A DNA stretch of 64,000 nt, taken from the NCBI RefSeq assembly GCF_964340395.1, contig NC_135570.1, positions 8,952,822 through 9,016,821 of the forward strand. Direction: 5' to 3'. The stretch is from Glandiceps talaboti. Lineage: Eukaryota; Hemichordata; Enteropneusta; Spengelidae. Positions 27,050-44,824 of this stretch are shown piece by piece. Within the stretch, counting starts at the first letter, position 1; each line of letters starts with the position of its first letter. The position numbers were made by a program, and so were the translations under genes. The notes below the pieces were generated by a model. The model was not told the origin of the DNA and did not search any database. It saw only the letters and a program-made list of their open reading frames with translations.

Positions 27050-30000
27050 ATGCCTAAATACCAACTTAGATATCTCAATGTCCGTGGACGTGCTGAAACA
27101 ACACGGATGATTTTAGCGGCCGCTGGTGTTGAATATGATGATATCCGCTTCGAAGACGATGAGTGGCTGAAAGAAAAGGAGACAGGAAGTAGGTGCATGC
27201 AACGCATAAATTTGGTTGTGCCTGCTTATAATGTGATACATACAGACTAGTCATTGGCTCTCAAAGCTGGCGATGGATGGATAATTATATTTGAAAGTTG
27301 TCGACTAGTTTCTAGATTAATGGTGTGAAACATGTGCAACATTAGAGCTTAACAACTAATAGCCAATTACTATTTTAATAATTTACAGTATGAACAAATT
27401 GAAAATTAACTACATCGAGTATGGATGGTTCATTTTTTATCTTTAAAAAGGCTAACAGTACGTATGATATATCAAAAGGTGGGTGGTGTGTGTAGTAAAA
27501 CCATTTGTTGTTTACATATTGGTATTGACATAACTGTTTATAACCGTAGGTGGATTGTCTATGATTAAATGTAAAGAACATGTTCACGTCTCTCCAACCA
27601 TTAGACAGCTAAAAAGAATTATATCAGAGAGGTGAATAGGGGATGTACATAGCAACTATATAGGAAAGGATCACGAACAAACGGCTGGAATTTAGAAGAG
27701 GGGAGGTAAGTTCATTATAACTTCAGAACAGATCTAGAACTAGGTCTCGAATAAATATATACTCTCAATGCTTTCTTTCTTTGACGGTTCAGACAAAATA
27801 CATGGTTGTATGATTCGTGGACTTTTTTGTTTTTTAGAATATCCTTTTCGACAACTGCCGATTCTTGAAGTTGATGGCGTTATTCTCGCACAATCCAGAG
27901 CAATAGCTAGATTCGTTGCCAGTGAACATGGCAAGTATTGTCTTCAAGAAAAGAGTTTGGTATATCTTGTGCCATAAGTATTTTCTTCACACAGGCTTAT
28001 CTGTAGATTAGTTTCATCAAATGTTAAAATAAAAAGCAAATGTTCGTTTGGAATACATTTTGGAAAATAACACTATTCATACAAAAGGTCTCTACCTCCA
28101 CTTTTGATAGAGAAACAGACATGTTTCAAACAAATCACTTGTCTTTCTTCTGTCAGTGTCTAAAAAGGATCTGACGGAATAATCAAAATTTGCTAGAGAC
28201 GTTTGTTTCAACAGATATTAAATTAAATGATTTGGTCACTTATTGTGATCATTTCGCCAAGGAACTGTTCAAATTTAAAACACGGCTGTTTCCCAATCAT
28301 AATTATGAGAGAGCTCGTGTTGAATCATGGTGCGTCCATGAAGATGTACATACTTAGTGAACTATGTAATAATACTTGACTACTAGTAAACAGGGGTTCG
28401 AAAAATCACTTTTCGTACCAAAAAAAGTTCTCAAAATGTCATTGTTTTTAATGCAATCAATGACACTTCGTCCCCTTAGCTTGCAGCAACACAATCAAGC
28501 CAGTATGTTTACAAAATGACAGTGATATCAGACATGTGATGTTTGTATTTGAAAACTTCAACAGGACTTGCAGGCAAAGACAACCTTGAAAATGCACAAA
28601 TTGATATGATTACCGATGTGTTTGAAGACTTGCTGCAGGGTCTTATAAAGATATATTATGAGAAAGACGAAGAGAAGAAAGTAAGTACAGTTACATCTTA
28701 TCTGGGCGCACTAAGATCCAATCCTTCATTCCTGATGATAATTCTCATTCAAGATGTCAGGACATAGTGAGATGTAACAGAGGCCGAAAATGAAACTTGA
28801 TCACTAATATTATGATATATTTGTTATTAAAATGATTTAGATTCGGTAGCATTAATTTCAATCAGCATATGATCTCACCAAGGACTGCAATATTTTAAAG
28901 GCCAAGTCCGGAATAGCAACGAAAACAGTTGTCTGGCAGAGCTATAGAGAAAGTTGGTCCGTAACAAAAGAGCGACCCTGTGTATAACTAATGTGTGCAT
29001 CCTATTCCACCCTCGTCTTTTCAGCTACACTGTCCATATCTAATATACATCTATTTTACTTTCAGAAAGTAATGGAATCGGAATATCACACTAACAAGGT
29101 ACCTGTTCTCTTGGGAGGCCTGGAGAAGTTATTGAAAGACAACAACGGAGGAGATGGATACTTTGTTGGAGATGGTGTATGTATTAGTTATCATCTCTAA
29201 TAATTCAGATAAGAATTTATGTTTATAATGTCACTAGAAGGGTAGTGAAAGTGGCAGTGCGCATGCGAGTATTATAAATGAGAATAAAGATTTATGATTT
29301 ATAAGTGAAAAATAGAATTTTATAGTTAATTCTGAAGGTGAATCAGGATTGGTGTGATATGATCCCGTTTCCTTGACTCTGTGATAAGTTAATAAGTCTG
29401 AGTTGAGTTCTGTGCTCTTTGCAAACCACTAATGTGGGCATTTCTTGGTCCAAATAAAATGGCATAGTCTAGTTGTGAAGCGAGAGTAGAGTATTAAGTT
29501 TCTTGCTGACATCTTGAGACAGGTATTACCGAATGAGACCAATACGACAGACGTGTGTACAGATAAATGTTCCTGCAGGTTCGAATAATGTGTTGCTTAA
29601 AATCATGTGTGGTGTCGAACGTAAATCCGATGTTGCGAGCGGAGGTGGATGATTGAATTGTCACCCAACGTGTATACTGTTAATGGTAGAAGGAGAGCCG
29701 TCGAATCTTAAACTAATGTATTCAGTATTTTAGTTTTCCCTTCATTCAGCTGTAACTTGTTGAGAGTAATCCAATTGTTTATGCCGTATATGCTTTATAT
29801 CTCACATATATATTGTGGGCTGACCACTTATAAAGAATGCAAGACATACATAGAAAAAATGGAAATTATTAAAATTTTGTAATTATACTTATTCTGAAAT
29901 TCTCCACAGATTACCTGGGCAGACCTTGCTTTCCTGGCACAGATTGACTACAACTTAAAATGGAAAGCTACGGTATTGGATGATTATCCCAAATTGGAGG

Positions 30001-30074
30001 CTCTACGTCAACGTGTGATGGCACTACCGAAGATTGCTGCCTGGCTTGAGAAACGACCAAAGACAGAGTTTTGA
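27050..30074 (+). CDS. GST-2: sigma-class glutathione S-transferase
   Basis: Exons 27050-27188, 27838-27930, 28565-28680, 29066-29176, 29910-30074 (TGA); 207 aa. The N-terminus [19 protein letters not shown] has Tyr8 and Arg14, with Trp39 and Gln65-Ser66 (QSRAIARF). The usual FGQLP loop reads FRQLP, an Arg in place of the conserved Gly that precedes the glutathione-contacting Gln. Exon 2 ends CAT G followed by gcaagt where the paralogues have gtaagt, so intron 2 is GC-AG by a single T-to-C change. The C-terminal helices include [23 protein letters not shown] and the [26 protein letters not shown] block shared with GST-3 to GST-6. It is closest to GST-3 to GST-5 but outside their recent duplication. 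Confidence 0.92.
28893..28960 (+). repeat. Short dispersed element, copy in GST-2 intron 3
   Basis: ttttaaaggccaagtccgg ... tggcagagctatagagaaag. Related sequence lies in the introns of GST-3, -4 and -5 at the same place (inherited by duplication), and a reverse-strand match with the same two landmarks occurs at 45820-45900. Confidence 0.5.
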
Positions 30075-30493
30075 ATTTTGGTTACGCCACAACTATCATT
30101 CTAGTTGAATAATTTTATACATTTCATTTCATTATAAAGGAACCAACAAATAACGTTGACATTCTGGTGATTTCAATATTCAGTATTGACATTAATATCA
30201 ACATTGTATTCGTCGCCATGCACATACATAACCATCTTTTATTATATGCATGTAGATTATATCCGTCTATGTATAAAACGTAATTAAAACAATGAGATTG
30301 TAAACACACACGTTTATATTTTATTCTGAATGCATGTTTGTAGTGAGTATATATTATGTCTCACACGAGGTTTAATTTCACTTATTATTGTTTACATAAG
30401 TGTATATAGAAAATGACGTCATTTGTAAATAAGCAACTAGACCTCGGTAATTGGGATATATCTTAACATGGCAAGCTTCAAATGTTATATAAC

Positions 30494-30875
30494 AAGGGGG
30501 GTGTCATTTATGGTAGTTTCGAATTTAGCATTCTAATAATGCGAGTGGGAAGAGTGAATAAAACAAAATGGCCTTAACTTATAGAAGGCAGTACGAGTCA
30601 GTCTATATTGGCCTATTTCAATTGATATATTTTAGATTACATTATTGGTGTATATAAGAAGTATTGAGGGATGTGCACCGCGAATTTTATATAGCTTATA
30701 ATAGGGGCGGGGGTCAGCTTATAACACAGTGGCTTATGAAAGGGGGTGGAACTGTGAATTACTATCTCCACTACATTTAGGTCAAATGACGTCAACATGT
30801 AACGTGATTCGTAGAACCACAGTGATTCAGTACCTTGTATCCACTACTACCACAGAAAGAGGTAATACCACAAGC
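30494..30875 (+). promoter_or_regulatory. Conserved GST upstream block (GST-3)
   Basis: This block is repeated before GST-4 (34425-34824) and GST-5 (37797-38183) and, in fragments, before GST-6. It has a GC box (ggggcggggg, about 30704), an AGGTCA half-site at 30779-30784 and a perfect CRE TGACGTCA at 30787-30794. The E-box seen in the other copies is broken here (taacgtgatt). Confidence 0.6.
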
Positions 30876-33441
30876 ATGCCTAAATACCAACTTAGATATC
30901 TCAATTTCCGTGGACGTGCTGAAACAACACGGTTGATTTTTGCAGCCGCTGGAGTTGAATATGATGATATCCGCTTCGAACTCGAGGATTGGCCGAAAGA
31001 AAAGGCGAGCGGAAGTAAGTACATGCAAGACATACATTTTGGTGTGCCTACTTGTATTGTGATGTATAGAGACTAGTAATTGGCACTCAAAACCAGATAT
31101 AAATGCATCGCTGGAAATATTAGAAGACTCGGATAACTTGTTACACTATTGATTGATGAAATGAAATTTTGTTGACAATTCTACACTGTGAATGAAACTG
31201 TTTCAGCACATACATATGTACAGTATTATAGCTTGACAACTAATAGCCAATGTACGTTATGACAAGAATAATGCCATATTGAAAATAATCATTCAAAATC
31301 AGATGGTCTGGGCGTTCATTTTGCTAGGGGCATATTTATTGATTCAAAATGGGCAAAGAGTGTGATATAACATTAACCAGATTTAAACTGAATGCCTTTC
31401 GTAAAGGGCAATGTCTTCATATATTAGTTGCAACACACAATAATTGTTGGAATGACAAATCCTTGACTATTGCTATTATGATATACTCATTAATTAGTAA
31501 ATAATTATGCCAAACTTTAAGAAATCTGACGTTTGTAATTAAGATATTGCCTAATTACCGAATATCATTAATAGTACACGTGCAATTTATGATCATCAAC
31601 ATGTGCACCAAAGTATATGTAATAATAACTTCAAAACAGAACAAGATCTCAAACAAAAATACACACTCAACGCTTTCATACTATTGTGGTCAAGACATCG
31701 TTGAAGTTGCATGGTTCTTGAACTTTATCGTTTTGTTTAGAATATCCATTTGGACAATCACCGATTCTCGAAGTTGATGGCATTGTTCTTGCCCAATCCA
31801 GAGCAATTGCTAGATTTGTTGCCAAGGAACACGGTAAGTGTAATTATGAAATAACTTAGGATACTCAGTAAGAAAGAGGAGCGAAAATAAATATCTTATC
31901 GTGCAAAACAGTGCTCATAATTTCATTATTTTAAATGCACCTAACAACACTTTCATACAATAATCAAGCTAGTCTATTTTTTAGCAAAATGGCAATGATA
32001 TCAGCACATGTTTTGTATTTTGAAAACTTGAGCAGGACTTGCAGGTAAGGATAACATTGAAAATGCACAGATTGATATGATTACTGATGTGTTGGAAGAT
32101 TTACTGAAGGGTATTGGAATGATATATCATGAGAAAGATGAAGATAAGAAAGTAAGTACAGTTTCATCTTCTTATCTAGGCGCACTAGGATCCAATCATT
32201 CATTCCTGGTGATAATTTTCATTCATGATGTCAGGACGTAGTGAGATGTAACAGAGGCAACAAATGAAACTTAATCACTTATATTGTGATAGATTTGTCA
32301 TTAAAATGATTTAGATTCGGTATCATTTATTTCAATCAGTGGACTTTAATGTATGTAGTATCTAAATCCAATAGACGATAAAGGCCAAATTCAGATTATG
32401 ATTTAAAATGTGGCTGTTAAAACCCATTGTCTGGCAAAGCTAAAGAAAGTGTTTGTCCCTAACAAAATGACTCTATGAACTCATCTTAATTCCACTGATA
32501 ATATAATTTTAATGTGAGGACCTGGGATTCAAACTGGCTACTCTTAAAGTTGATAAAGGTTGGTCAGAGTTTTCAAGGTTTCAGTCAGATTGGTTCTAGA
32601 ACTACTGTGTCCCAGCCCGTGTCTGCTGAAAGATGATTCTCCTTAACAATATAGGCATCATTTCATGATTAAACATTGAGTACCATGAATGTATATTGAT
32701 TGTATGCATTCAGCTACCTTGTCCACATGTGACATATACACCTATTATATCTTCAGAAAGTATTGGAGTCAGAATATGACACGAACAAAGTGCCTGTTTT
32801 CTTTGGTGGCCTGGAGAAGTTATTGAAAGACAACAATGGAGGAGATGGATACTTTGTTGGAGATGATGTATGTATAATCTATATCATCTCTAATAACTAA
32901 GATAAGACTTTATGCTTATTATGTCACTAAGAAGGGTAGTGAAAGTTTACAGTGCGCATGCGAGAAATGAGAATAACCACTGGTCAGTGGAGCATACTCT
33001 AATCAGTCATAGATGATGGTAGTATTATCGTGATCAGTTCGTAAAGATATAACGATTAGGTTTGACAGTCAAAGAACCATGATCGTACATATAAAAGGAT
33101 ATGTTTATTACAAGTATGACGTTTTAACATTTCTAATTAGTTCCCAACGGGCCAAGTACGGAGTATGTCTGGTACATAAAGTGAGGCATACAATACAACA
33201 CAATACAAAACACACATTGAAGAGAAAGGGAAATTATTAACACTTTTTGGTTGTGATAACTATTTCAAAATTCTCCACAGCTTGGACAGACCTTGCTTTC
33301 CTGGCACAGATGGACTACAATTTATCACGAAATGCAACTCTATTGGATGACTATCCCAAGTTGAATGCTTTACGTGAACGTGTGATGGCGCTACCGAAAA
33401 TTGCTGCCTGGCTTGAGAAACGACCAAAGACAGACCTTTGA
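30876..33441 (+). CDS. GST-3: sigma GST with a 4-base loss at exon 5, possibly rescued by a shifted donor
   Basis: Exons 30876-31014, 31741-31833, 32036-32151, 32757-32867 (or 32871), 33281-33441 (TGA). It has Tyr8, Arg14, Trp39, FGQSP and Gln65-Ser66. In GST-2, -4, -5 and -6, exon 5 begins with six bases (CTT/ATT ACC or ACA) and TGG GCA GAC; here the sequence after the acceptor is cttggacagac, four bases shorter. With the donor used by its paralogues (gtatgt at 32868) exon 5 would be read out of frame. The donor region reads GTATGTATAA, so a second GT lies exactly four bases downstream. Using it (exon 4 ending at 32871) restores the frame and the 207-residue length, changing Leu-Thr to Val-Ser before WTDLAFLAQ. 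It is either a functional gene with a compensating splice shift or a recent pseudogene. The rest of the frame is intact, including the KRPKTDL end. Confidence 0.8.
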
Positions 33442-34424
33442 ATTTTGGTTACGCTAGGACAATCAGAACAATTTTATACATTTAATTTCATTATAAAGAA
33501 ACCAACAAATTGCATTCACATTCTGGTGATTTCAATATTCAACATTGACATTAATATCAACATAATTATTGTATTACATTCACGTTCTGCTGATTTCAAT
33601 GTTCAACATTGTATTCGTCGCCATGCATATCTGTAACCATCTTTTATTATATACATGTATATTATTCCCGTCAATGTATCAAACGTAATTAAAACAATGA
33701 GATTGTAAACACACACGTTTATATTTTATTCTGAATGCATGTTTGTGATAGGTAAATTATAATGTGTCACACGAGGATTAATTTCACTTATTATTGTTTA
33801 CTTAAGTGAAGATAGAAAATGACGTCATTTGTAAATAAATAACTGTGTTGTCTTCTCGGTAATTAGGATATATTATAACATGACAAGGTTCAAATATCAC
33901 GGCAAGGTTCATATAACCTTAAGTTATAAACTTTAAGTTATCACTTTTAGAACCAGAGAAATATATTACTGATTTTACCAGACAAATACATTATTTCAGC
34001 TATGGCACGTATTAGTAGTTAACTGGCATGTGTAAAGGAAAGACAGTTGAATAGCAAGAAATGAGAGGATATGTAAATTTTGCTCCAGAAAAGAGGTAGA
34101 TGATGAGTTTCATTTTATTTTGACATGCCAAATATATTTAACCCCATGCCACCTCCTAGAAAACAGAACCTATTACACTTTCATTAAACTTATGTAACAA
34201 GAAACAGATATGAAATCATTGGATGCTCCAAATTTATTTCTAAAAGTGGTAAGAAAAGACAGAATAACAGTAAACTCCCATTGTACAGTTTCATATTAGT
34301 TAAATTAATATTTGTTAAGTTACCTTTGAACATGTAAAGTTTATGAGGTATTCAATGTAACGAAATGCGAGTGGCCTAGTTTATGCAAATAAACATTGAT
34401 TCATCGACTATACCATATTAACAT
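33442..34424. other. GST-3 3' flank
   Basis: No gene other than a retroelement relic (listed). The first about 450 bases (short duplications of gatttcaatgttcaacattg and an ATTAAA polyadenylation variant near 33686) match the GST-4 3' flank closely, marking the duplicated unit. Confidence 0.65.
34030..34403 (+). mobile_element. Non-LTR-type retroelement 3' relic, copy 1
   Basis: From 34066 the frame reads RICKFCSRKEVDDEFHFILTC, a CxxC...HxxxxC motif typical of the region after the reverse transcriptase in many invertebrate LINE-like proteins. It is followed by a diverged tail with a stop at 34194-34196. A stop upstream breaks the frame. The relic ends in tatgcaaataaacattgatt, containing AATAAA. 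It lies in the spacer before GST-4. Confidence 0.6.
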
Positions 34425-34735
34425 GGGGATGTGCCATTAATTATATGGTAGCTTACAATTTAGCAGTCTGATAATGCGAGTGGGGATGATAATGAATCAA
34501 AATGGCCCTAACTTATAGAAGGCAGTAGGAGTCAGTCTATATTTGGCCTATTTCAATTGATATATTTTAGATTACATTATTGGTGTATATTAGGAGTATT
34601 GAGGGATGTGCACCGCGAATGTTATATAGCTTATAATGGGGGCGGAGGCCGGGGCGAAGGTCAGCTTATAACACAGTGGCTTATGAATGGGGATGGAACT
34701 GTAAATTACTTATCTCCACTACATCTAGGTCAAAT

Positions 34736-34754
34736 CACGTGAACCTATCACGTG
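34736..34754 (+). promoter_or_regulatory. Twin E-boxes upstream of GST-4
   Basis: CACGTG at 34736-34741 and 34749-34754. The first replaces the CRE found at the same place before GST-3 and GST-5 (TCACGTGA against TGACGTCA). The second is shared with GST-5. Confidence 0.5.
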
Positions 34755-34773
34755 ATTCGTCGGACCACAGTGA

Positions 34774-36987
<2,214 letters not shown>

Positions 36988-37796
36988 ATTTTGGTTATGC
37001 TAGAACAATCAGTTGAACAATTTTATACAGTCATTTAATTTCATCATAAAGGAACCAACAAATTACGTTGGCATTCTGGAGATTTCAATGTTCAACATTG
37101 ACATTAATAGCAACTTAATTATTGTATTACATTCACGTTCTGGTGATTTCAATGTTCAACATTGACATTAATATCAACATAATTATTGTATTCGTCGCCA
37201 TGCATATCTGTAACCATCTTTTATTATATACAATGTATATTATTCCCGTCAATGTATCAAACGTAATTAGAACAATGAGATTGTAAACACACACGTTTAT
37301 ATTTTATTCTGAATGTATGTTTGTGATAGGTAAATTCTAATGTGTCACACGAGGATTAATTTCACTTATTATTGTTTACTCAAGTGTAGATAGAAAATGA
37401 CATCATTTGTAAATAAATTACTGTGTTGCCCTCTCGGTAATTAGGATATATTATAACATGGCAAGGTTCAAATACTAGTATCATGGCAAGGTTCATATAG
37501 CCTTCTAGAAAACAGAACCTATTACACTTTCTTTAAACTTATGCAACAAGAAACAGATATGAAATCATTGGACGCTCCAAATTTATTCTTAAAAGTGGTA
37601 AGAAAAGACAGAATAACAGTATGATTTAAACTCATTTTGTTTTGTATAGTTCTGTAAGTGTTTTGTACAGTTTCATATTAGTTAAATTATTTTTTGTTAA
37701 GTTACCTTTGAACCTGTACAATTTATGAGGTATTGAATGTAACGAAAGGCGAGTGGCCTAGTTTATGCAAATAAACATTGATTCATTGAAAATATC
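36988..37796. other. GST-4 3' flank
   Basis: No gene. Nearly the same as the GST-3 3' flank, with one gatttcaatgttcaacattg unit duplicated, followed by the second copy of the retroelement relic. Confidence 0.65.
37505..37787 (+). mobile_element. Non-LTR-type retroelement 3' relic, copy 2
   Basis: Matches copy 1 from ctagaaaacagaacctatta onward, but the CxxC part is missing. The frame FFKLMQQETDMKSLDAPNLF continues to a stop near 37622, where copy 1 has a premature stop. It ends in the same tatgcaaataaacattgatt tail. Its presence at the same position before GST-4 and GST-5 shows it was duplicated with the gene unit. Confidence 0.6.
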
Positions 37797-38093
37797 ATAT
37801 GGGATGTGCCATTAAGTATATGGTAGCTTACAATTTAGCAGTCTGGTAATGCGAGTGGGGATAATGAATCAAAAATGGCCCTAACTTATGGAAGGCAGTA
37901 CGAGTAAGTCTATATTGGCCTATTTCAATTGATATATGTTAGATTACATTATTGGTGTATATTAGGAGTATTGAGGGATGTGCACCGCGAATGTTATATA
38001 GCTTATAATGGGGGCGGGGGTCAGCTTCTGACACAGTGGCTTATGAAAGGGGGTGGAACTGTGAATTATTATCGCCACTACATTTAGGTCAAA

Positions 38094-38113
38094 TGACGTC
38101 AACATATCACGTG
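38094..38113 (+). promoter_or_regulatory. CRE and E-box upstream of GST-5
   Basis: TGACGTCA at 38094-38101, preceded by AGGTCA, and CACGTG at 38108-38113, 71 bases before the ATG. Confidence 0.5.
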
Positions 38114-38183
38114 ATTCGTCGGACCACAGTGATTCAAAACCTTGTATCCACTACTACCACAGAAAGAAGGTCATACCACAAGC

Positions 38184-40819
38184 ATGCCTAAATACCAACT
38201 TAGATATTTCAGTGGCCGAGGACGTGCTGAAACAACACGGCTGATATTTGCAGCCGCTGGTGTGGAATACGATGATATCCGCTTCGCAGGCGAGGAATGG
38301 CAAAAAGAAAAGGCGAGCGGAAGTAAGTACATGCAACACATAAATAGAGGTGTGTACGTGTGCGGGGCCTGTTTGTATTGTGATATATAGAGGCTAGTCA
38401 TTGGCTCTCAAAGCCAGCCAGATATAAATGGATCCCTGGATTTGAAGGCTGTAAATTAGTTTCAAGGCTTGTAGTATGTAAACGACATCATACTCGCAGG
38501 GGGGTAAAGTGGGAATCTTATAAAAGACCCAATCCATTAGCCCTTTAAAGCCTGACTCCCTATATTTATGGCGTTATTACATACAGTTACAGAAACCAAG
38601 TCATTAAAGGGTTAATGACGTTTGGCAAACAATTGAATTGGGACAACATCTAACTTGAATTACTGAAAATGAGCTTAATAATATACATATGTGCAATATT
38701 ACAGCTTGACAACTTATAGCCAATGTAAGATTTTTAAAAATGTACGTTATGAATAGAATAATGCCATTTTGAAAACAATCATTCGAAATCAGTCTGTGCG
38801 TTTATTTTGCTAGGGGCATCTTTATCGATTCAAAAGGTCAAAAGGGGCAGAGATAGCATTAACCAGATCTAAACTGAATGCCTTTCGTAAAGGGCAATGT
38901 CTTCATATATTAGTTACAACACACAATAATTGTTGGAATGACAAATCCTTGACTATTGCTATTATGATATACTCATTAATCGGCAAATAGTTAAATAGTT
39001 ATGCCAAACTTTAAGAAATCTGACGTTTGTTCTTACGATATTGCCTAATTAATGAATATCATTAAAAGGACATGTGCAATTTATGATCATCAACATGTGC
39101 ACCAAAGTAAATGTAAATAATCGACTTCAAGACAGAATAAGATCTCGAATACAAATACACACTAAACGCTTTCATACTATTGTGGTCAATACATTGCTGA
39201 CGTTGTATGCTTCTTGAACTGTTGTGTTGTTTTAGAATATCCATTTGGACAAGCACCGATTCTCGAAGTTGATGGCGTTGTTCTTGCGGAATCCAGAGCA
39301 ATGGCTAGATTTGTTGCCAAAGAAAACGGTAAGTGAATTATGAAAAAACATTAGGCCACTCAGTAAGAAAGGGGAGCGAAAGTATATCTTTTTGTGCAAA
39401 ACAGTACTCATAATTTCATTTTTTCAAATGCACCTAACAGCTCTTCCTTTATACTCTTGCAGTAACATAGGTACAATAATCAAGCTAGTCTATTTTTTTA
39501 CAAAAGGGCAATGATATCGGCACATGTTTTGTATTTTGAAAACTTGAACAGGACTTGCAGGTAAGGATAACCTTGAAAATGCACAGATTGATATGATTAC
39601 CGATGTGATGGAAGATTTACTGAAGGGTATGGGAATGATACATATGGAGAAAGACGAAGAGAAGAAGGTAGGTACAGTTTCATCTTCTTATCTGGGTGCA
39701 CTGAGATCCAATGCATCTTTCCTATTTCCTATATTATGAAAGATTTGTTATTAGATTTAACATGTGGCTGTTAAAACCGATTGTCTGGCACAGTAAGAAA
39801 GAGTTTGTCCACAACAGAATGACCCTATGAACTCCTCTTAATTCCACTGATCAGATAATTTTAAAGTGAGGACATTATTCAAACTGGCTACTTCTTACAA
39901 TAGACAAACAGTTGATCGAAGTTTTCAGAGGGTGCAAATGCTACCGAACCAAAGATTGGTTCTAGAACTAAGGTGTCCCATGCCTGCTGATAAGATTATT
40001 CTCCTTACAAATATATGCATCATGTCATGATTATACATTGAGTACCATGAATGTGTATCGATGGTGTGCATTCTATTCCACCTCCGTCTTTTCAGTTCCC
40101 TTGTCCATATGTGATATATACGCCTATTTCATCTTCAGAAAGTAATAGAGTCGGAATACTACACCAACAAAGCGCCTGTTTTGTTGCGAGGCCTGGAGAA
40201 GTTATTAAAAGACAACAATGGGGGAGATGGATACTTTGTTGGAGATGATGTATGTATAATCTAAAGCATTTTGAACAATGTGCATCAGAATTGTGTGTCT
40301 ATTATGTCACTAGGAAGGGTAGTGAAAGTTTACAGTGCGCATGCGAGAAATGAGAATAGCCACTGGTCAGTGGAGCATCCTCTCTAATCAGTCATATATG
40401 ATGGTAGTATTATCGTGATCAGTTCGTAAAGATATAACGATTAAGTTTGACAGTCAAAGAACCATGATCGTACCTATAAAATGATATGTTACGAATATGA
40501 CGATTTAACTTTTCTAATTAGTTCCAAACGGGCCAAGCAAGGAGTATGTCTGGTACATAAAGTAAGGTGTACAACACAAAACAAAACACAAATGGAAGAA
40601 AGGAGAAACAATTAAAACTTTTTCTTGTGTTAACTATTTCAAAATTCTCCACAGCTTACCTGGGCAGACCTTGCTTTCCTGGCACAGATGGACATGAACT
40701 TATCACGAAAGGCAAACATATTGGATGACTATCCCAAGTTGAAGGCTTTACGTGAACGTGTGATGGCACTACCGAAAATCGCTGCCTGGCTTGAGAAACG
40801 GCCAAAGTCAGACTTTTGA
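38184..40819 (+). CDS. GST-5: sigma GST with altered glutathione-binding residue
   Basis: Exons 38184-38322, 39236-39328, 39552-39667, 40139-40249, 40655-40819 (TGA); 207 aa. Tyr8 and Arg14 are present ([16 protein letters not shown]; Ser10 replaces the usual Asn). In exon 2 the motif LAQSRA reads LAESRA: Gln65 is Glu, through caa to gaa plus a silent change next to it. This Gln-Ser pair binds the gamma-glutamyl part of glutathione in sigma GSTs, so binding may be weakened or changed. The exon also ends AKEN instead of AKEH. Intron 1 is the longest of the recent copies and contains an extra segment near 38480-38660 with partly complementary ends (cattagccctttaa and ttaaagggttaatg). Polyadenylation signals AATAAA overlap at 41021-41032. 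Confidence 0.92.
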
Positions 40820-41700
40820 ATTTTGATTATGCTAGAAAAATCGAACTTAATGAATATTACACATTTAAGTACACTAAAAGGGAACAGTAGTGACAATAGT
40901 ATAAACATCGTAACGGTGACATGTATACACATATATGTAAAAAGTTTTTATAATTACAATTAAAATCGACGAGTCTCACACACGCGACTTTAAATTGCAT
41001 TCTAAAAGCATGTTTGTAAAAATAAAAATAAAGTTCTAATGTGTTACACCAGGATTAATCACACATGCTGTTCTTCATTTAATTGTAGCTTAGAAGAAAA
41101 TTATGTCATTCCGTAATGGTGCCAACACCATATTTTTTTTTTGTGTGTGTGTGTGTGTGTGTGTATAAAGAGATTTGAAGCATGATGTAGGAATCGCACC
41201 AACCAATCGCACTCAGAGTTCAGCCAGGTAGGCTAAACGTCAAGTAGTAGATTCCATGCATTCACTCATATATCATTGTGTTTCTCTTTTCCATCCATGG
41301 CAGATGAATAGCCAACTCATTAACCTTTTAAACATTTTCATTCCACGACCAAATTGATTCACTTGTAAACAAGTCGCCATCCTTGGAATGGATATCTTTA
41401 AAGATATTAGGTCATACAATAATAGGCTATGCCATGATATGATAACTTAGGATTTCGCATTTTGATAATGCGGGTTGGAACAACAAATCAAACTGGCTTG
41501 CTTGCCCTTATGGAAGGCAGTACAGTGTCATACATACATACATACATACATACATACATACATACATACATACATACATACATACATACACGCATACATA
41601 CATACATACACGCATACATACACACCCACCCCACCCCCCACACACAGGGACAGACAGACAGACACATACACACAAACAAACAAACAAACAAACAAACAAA

Positions 41701-41798
<98 letters not shown>

Positions 41799-42246
41799 AA
41801 CAAACACAAATGAAATTGTCACGAGCCCTAGCAATGGATACGTCTTTATGGAATACAAAACTTTAAATTTAGATACATAAATTTAGATACGTAAGACAAG
41901 AAGACAGGATTAAACACCATAGCTCACTGAAATACTGCCAAGCCGTTGTACAATTAGATTAGACAACACAATCCAAAACACAATATTTCAAAAACTGGCC
42001 TAAGATGACCCTACCTGCCAATTTCAAAAACAGGCTGACACCTCCATAATACACCTACCCCTCCCTAGGCCGAAGAAACTGACCTGTCCATAAGTCTCAA
42101 ATTTACATACATATACACTATTCGTACTCTCGGTGCATTTAGGTCAAACTGAATGTCTGCCATATACATCGTCTGACCTATTATTCACTACCCTGACCTG
42201 CAACCCCAACCCTCTTTCCAATCTACCGAGTTTTTAAACCACAGCA
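40820..42246. other. GST-5/GST-6 spacer
   Basis: No gene. A piece of the conserved GST upstream block (gataatgcgggttggaacaa ... ttatggaaggcagtacag) lies at 41463-41527. It is cut off by the microsatellite that follows, and a further piece (gcatttaggtcaaactgaat) resumes at 42136. Confidence 0.65.
41527..41810. repeat. Compound microsatellite (CATA)n-(AAAC)n-(CA)n-(GACA)n
   Basis: About 280 bases of four successive simple repeats, inserted or expanded within the upstream block of GST-6. A (GT)n tract lies nearby at 41141-41164. Confidence 0.97.

Positions 42247-44824
<2,578 letters not shown>

Noticed and set aside
30876-33441. Calling GST-3 a definite pseudogene
   Set aside because: The only lesion can be repaired by a donor four bases downstream, and the rest of the frame is intact, so the state is open.
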